NCBI RefSeq assembly: GCF_003438495.1
Contig: NZ_QSSH01000004.1
Coordinates: forward strand, 31,640 to 95,639
Direction: 5' to 3'
From: Collinsella sp. TF05-9AC
GTDB taxonomy: Bacteria; Actinomycetota; Coriobacteriia; Coriobacteriales; Coriobacteriaceae
Length of the DNA: 64,000 nucleotides
The notes under the pieces are model-generated. The model was not told where the DNA came from and made no database searches. It worked only from the letters and a program-made list of their open reading frames with translations. Positions 61,781 to 64,000 of this stretch are shown here, one piece after another. The position numbers were made by a program, and so were the translations under genes. Within the stretch, counting starts at the first letter, position 1. Each line of letters starts with the position of its first letter.

Positions 61781-64000
61781 ATGACACTCGTATCCAAGAC
61801 CTTTGAGCTGTACGGCAAGACCTACACCTTTGAGTCGGGCGAGCTTGCCAAGCAGGCTACCGGCGCGTGCCTGGTCAAGCAGGGCGACACCACGATGCTC
61901 GACACCGTGGTCGTCTCCAAGGAGCGCAAGAACTACGACTTCTTCCCGCTGACCGTCGACTTCAACGAGAAGATGTACGCCGCCGGCCGCATCCCGGGTG
62001 GTTACCTCAAGCGTGAGGGCCGTCCCAGCGAGAAGGCCACGCTTACCGCGCGCATGATCGACCGTCCGATTCGCCCGAGCTTCCCGGACGGCTTCCGCAA
62101 CGAGGTGCACATCGTCGCCACCTCGCTCGTCGCCGATCAGGTCAACCCCTTCGACGTCATCAACGTCATGGGTGCCTCTCTGGCCATGACGCTTGGCGGC
62201 GTGCCCTTCGAGGGCCCGCTTGCCTGCGTGCGCATCGGCCGCAACGTGGAGACCGGCGAGTTTATCGTCAACCCCACCTATGAGGAGCGCGAGAACTCCG
62301 ACCTGGACCTGGAGCTGGGCGGCTCTGCCGACTTCATCTCGATGGTCGAGGCCGGCGCCGAGGAGATCTCCGAGGACGACATGCTCGCCGCCATGAAGTT
62401 TGGCCAGGAGGCCCTTGCTGCCTTCTGCCAGGCTCAGGACGAGTTCGTCGCCGAGTGGGAGCAGGTCAACGGCCCCATCGTCAAGAAGGAGTACCCGCTC
62501 GACCAGCCCGTCGAGGAGGTCCAGGAGCGCATCTTCGCCCACTACGACGAGATGGCAGCCGCCCTTCGCGACGCCGACAAGCTCTCCCGTATCGGCAAGG
62601 TCGAGGCTCTGAAGGAGTCCATCCGTGCCGAGTTCACCGAGGAGGAGCAGGCCGCTTGGGAGCGCGAGATCCCCGTGGCGCTCAAGAAGCTCGAGAAGAA
62701 GGCCATGCGCACCATGGTCGTCGAGACCGGTGAGCGCGTCGACGGCCGTGCCGCCGATGAGATTCGCCCCATCATGGTGAAGGACAACTACCTGCCGCTC
62801 GTTCACGGCTCCGGCCTGTTCCAGCGTGGCCAGACCCAGGTGCTTTCCGTCCTGTCGCTCGGCATGCTCAACGAGGGCCAGCGTCTGGATACCATCGAGC
62901 CCACCGAGGGCAAGCGCTATATGCACCACTACAACTTCCCGCCGTTCTGCACCGGCGAGACCGGCCGCATGGGCAGCCCCAAGCGCCGCGAGATCGGCCA
63001 TGGCAACCTGGCCGAGCGCGCCCTGCTTCCGGTGCTCCCCGACGAGAACGAGTTCCCCTACGCCATCCGCGTCGTCTCCGAGGTCATGGAGTCCAACGGC
63101 TCCTCTTCGATGGCTTCGACCTGCGGCTCCACGCTCGCCCTTATGGACGGCGGCGTGCCCATTAAGCGCCCGGTCTCCGGTATTGCCATGGGCTTGATCC
63201 AGGAGGAGGGCAAGACCGTGGTCCTGTCCGACATCCAGGGTCTCGAGGACTTCCTGGGCGACATGGACTTTAAGGTCACCGGCACCACCGAGGGCATCAC
63301 CGCCCTCCAGATGGACAACAAGGCCACCGGCCTCACCTTCGACATCTTGGCCCGCGCCCTGCAGCAGGCCAAGGAGGGTCGCGCCTTCATTCTGCAGAAG
63401 ATGCTCGATGTGATCCCCGAGCCGCGCCACACCACGCGCAGCACCGCTCCGCGCATCGTCTCCATTCAGGTTCCGACCGACAAGATCCGCGACGTCATCG
63501 GTTCCGGCGGTAAGGTCATCCGCGGCATCCAGGACGAGACCGGCGCCTCGGTCGACATCCAGGAGGACGGCACCGTCTTTGTCGGCGGCACCGGCGAATC
63601 CGTCGACCAGGCCGTCGAGCGCATCAAGCTCATCATCAAGGTTCCCGAGCCGGGCGAGGAGTACACCGGTCGCGTGGTCTCCATCCAGCCCTTCGGCGCC
63701 TTCGTGAACCTGCTGCCCGGTAAGGACGGCCTGCTGCACATCTCCCGCGTCGCCAAGGGCCGCGTGGAGAAGGTCGAGGACGTCCTCAACGTCGGCGACG
63801 AGGTCAAGGTCGTCGTCATCGAGGTCGACGATCGCGGTAAGATCTCGCTCGATCGTCTGGATAAGCCCGAGGCCCCGGCACGTGCTGAGGGTGCCTCCGA
63901 GGGCGACGGCGAGCACTTCCAGCGTCGTGAGCGTCCGCGTCGCGAGCGCTCCGAGCGCAACGACCGTCCGCGCCGTCCCGGTGACAATGGAGGCCGCAAG
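61781..64000 (+). CDS. pnp: Polyribonucleotide nucleotidyltransferase (PNPase), cut by the window end
   Basis: Phosphorolytic 3'-5' exoribonuclease of mRNA decay. The 740 codons present cover the first RNase PH domain (about 1-230), the helical linker, the second RNase PH domain (about 300-550, with GSSSMASTCGSTLALMDGG), a KH domain (about 566-625, DVIGSGGKVIRGI) and an S1 domain (about 627-700, GRVVSIQPFGAFVNLLPGKDG). An arginine-rich tail follows (RRERPRRERSER...) and is still open at base 64000, so the true C-terminus is outside the window. AAAGGAG lies 4 nt before the ATG. Confidence 0.97.
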   Translation, partial: MTLVSKTFELYGKTYTFESGELAKQATGACLVKQGDTTMLDTVVVSKERKNYDFFPLTVDFNEKMYAAGRIPGGYLKREGRPSEKATLTARMIDRPIRPSFPDGFRNEVHIVATSLVADQVNPFDVINVMGASLAMTLGGVPFEGPLACVRIGRNVETGEFIVNPTYEERENSDLDLELGGSADFISMVEAGAEEISEDDMLAAMKFGQEALAAFCQAQDEFVAEWEQVNGPIVKKEYPLDQPVEEVQERIFAHYDEMAAALRDADKLSRIGKVEALKESIRAEFTEEEQAAWEREIPVALKKLEKKAMRTMVVETGERVDGRAADEIRPIMVKDNYLPLVHGSGLFQRGQTQVLSVLSLGMLNEGQRLDTIEPTEGKRYMHHYNFPPFCTGETGRMGSPKRREIGHGNLAERALLPVLPDENEFPYAIRVVSEVMESNGSSSMASTCGSTLALMDGGVPIKRPVSGIAMGLIQEEGKTVVLSDIQGLEDFLGDMDFKVTGTTEGITALQMDNKATGLTFDILARALQQAKEGRAFILQKMLDVIPEPRHTTRSTAPRIVSIQVPTDKIRDVIGSGGKVIRGIQDETGASVDIQEDGTVFVGGTGESVDQAVERIKLIIKVPEPGEEYTGRVVSIQPFGAFVNLLPGKDGLLHISRVAKGRVEKVEDVLNVGDEVKVVVIEVDDRGKISLDRLDKPEAPARAEGASEGDGEHFQRRERPRRERSERNDRPRRPGDNGGRK

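Noticed and set aside
61733..63916. 727-codon open frame on the minus strand
   Set aside because: Antisense shadow of pnp; the plus strand encodes complete RNase PH, KH and S1 domains.

Overview
The window is 64 kb of high-GC, gene-dense bacterial chromosome made almost entirely of conserved housekeeping genes. No rRNA, tRNA, CRISPR array or prophage was found. The lineage looks like a fermenting Gram-positive actinobacterium of the Coriobacteriia, most likely Collinsella or a close relative. That is an inference from several signs: an actinobacterial integration host factor (mihF) beside gmk and rpoZ, a class 1B PyrD/PyrK pair, pyruvate phosphate dikinase with its regulator, a bifunctional AdhE, folate-type TrmFO, strong use of GC-rich codons, and many GTG and TTG starts with purine-rich ribosome-binding sites.

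Layout. 0-3.3 kb: obgE-nadD-yqeK-rsfS (ribosome assembly and NAD synthesis). 3.3-4.2 kb: a solitary REP-associated tyrosine transposase between two inverted 35-bp palindromic elements. 4.3-5.5 kb: dinB on the minus strand. 5.7-32.3 kb: a long plus-strand series, rpsP-khpA-rimM-trmD-lepB, glyQS, ppsR-ppdK, rplS, rnhB, yraN-comM-dprA-trmFO-xerC, rpsB-tsf and pyrH-frr-uppS-cdsA-dxr-rseP-ispG-proS. Its order resembles the Bacillus rpsP-to-proS region, with a glyQS-ppsR-ppdK block inserted and topA missing between dprA and trmFO. 32.5-36.5 kb: minus-strand kinase-like gene, adhE and rpmB. 36.8-42.3 kb: pyrR-B-C-K-D-F behind a leader that folds as a transcription attenuator. 42.5-44.9 kb: mihF-gmk-rpoZ-thiI. 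45.2-49.2 kb: comEA-comEC-holA. 49.3-61.2 kb: rpsT, lepA-dusB-hemW, two dnaJ paralogues, mtaB-phoH-ybeY-dgkA-era-recO. 61.3-64 kb: rpsO and pnp, the latter cut by the window end.

The genes serve translation and ribosome maturation, RNA decay and modification, envelope lipid and isoprenoid synthesis, pyrimidine synthesis, fermentation, and natural transformation (ComEA, ComEC, DprA, ComM).

The most interesting observation is an identical 20-bp element, TTTGGTCAGCTTTTGGTTTG. It sits 71 nt upstream of the yraN-comM-dprA operon and 76 nt upstream of comEA-comEC, 28 kb apart, and contains TTTGGT twice at an 11-bp period. It is a candidate competence-regulon operator. Other items worth a second look are a DnaJ paralogue ending in membrane segments instead of the second substrate-binding domain, an M50 protease with an inserted winged-helix-like segment, the flanked RAYT unit, the pyr attenuator, and paired GNRA hairpins in front of ppsR and ppdK.
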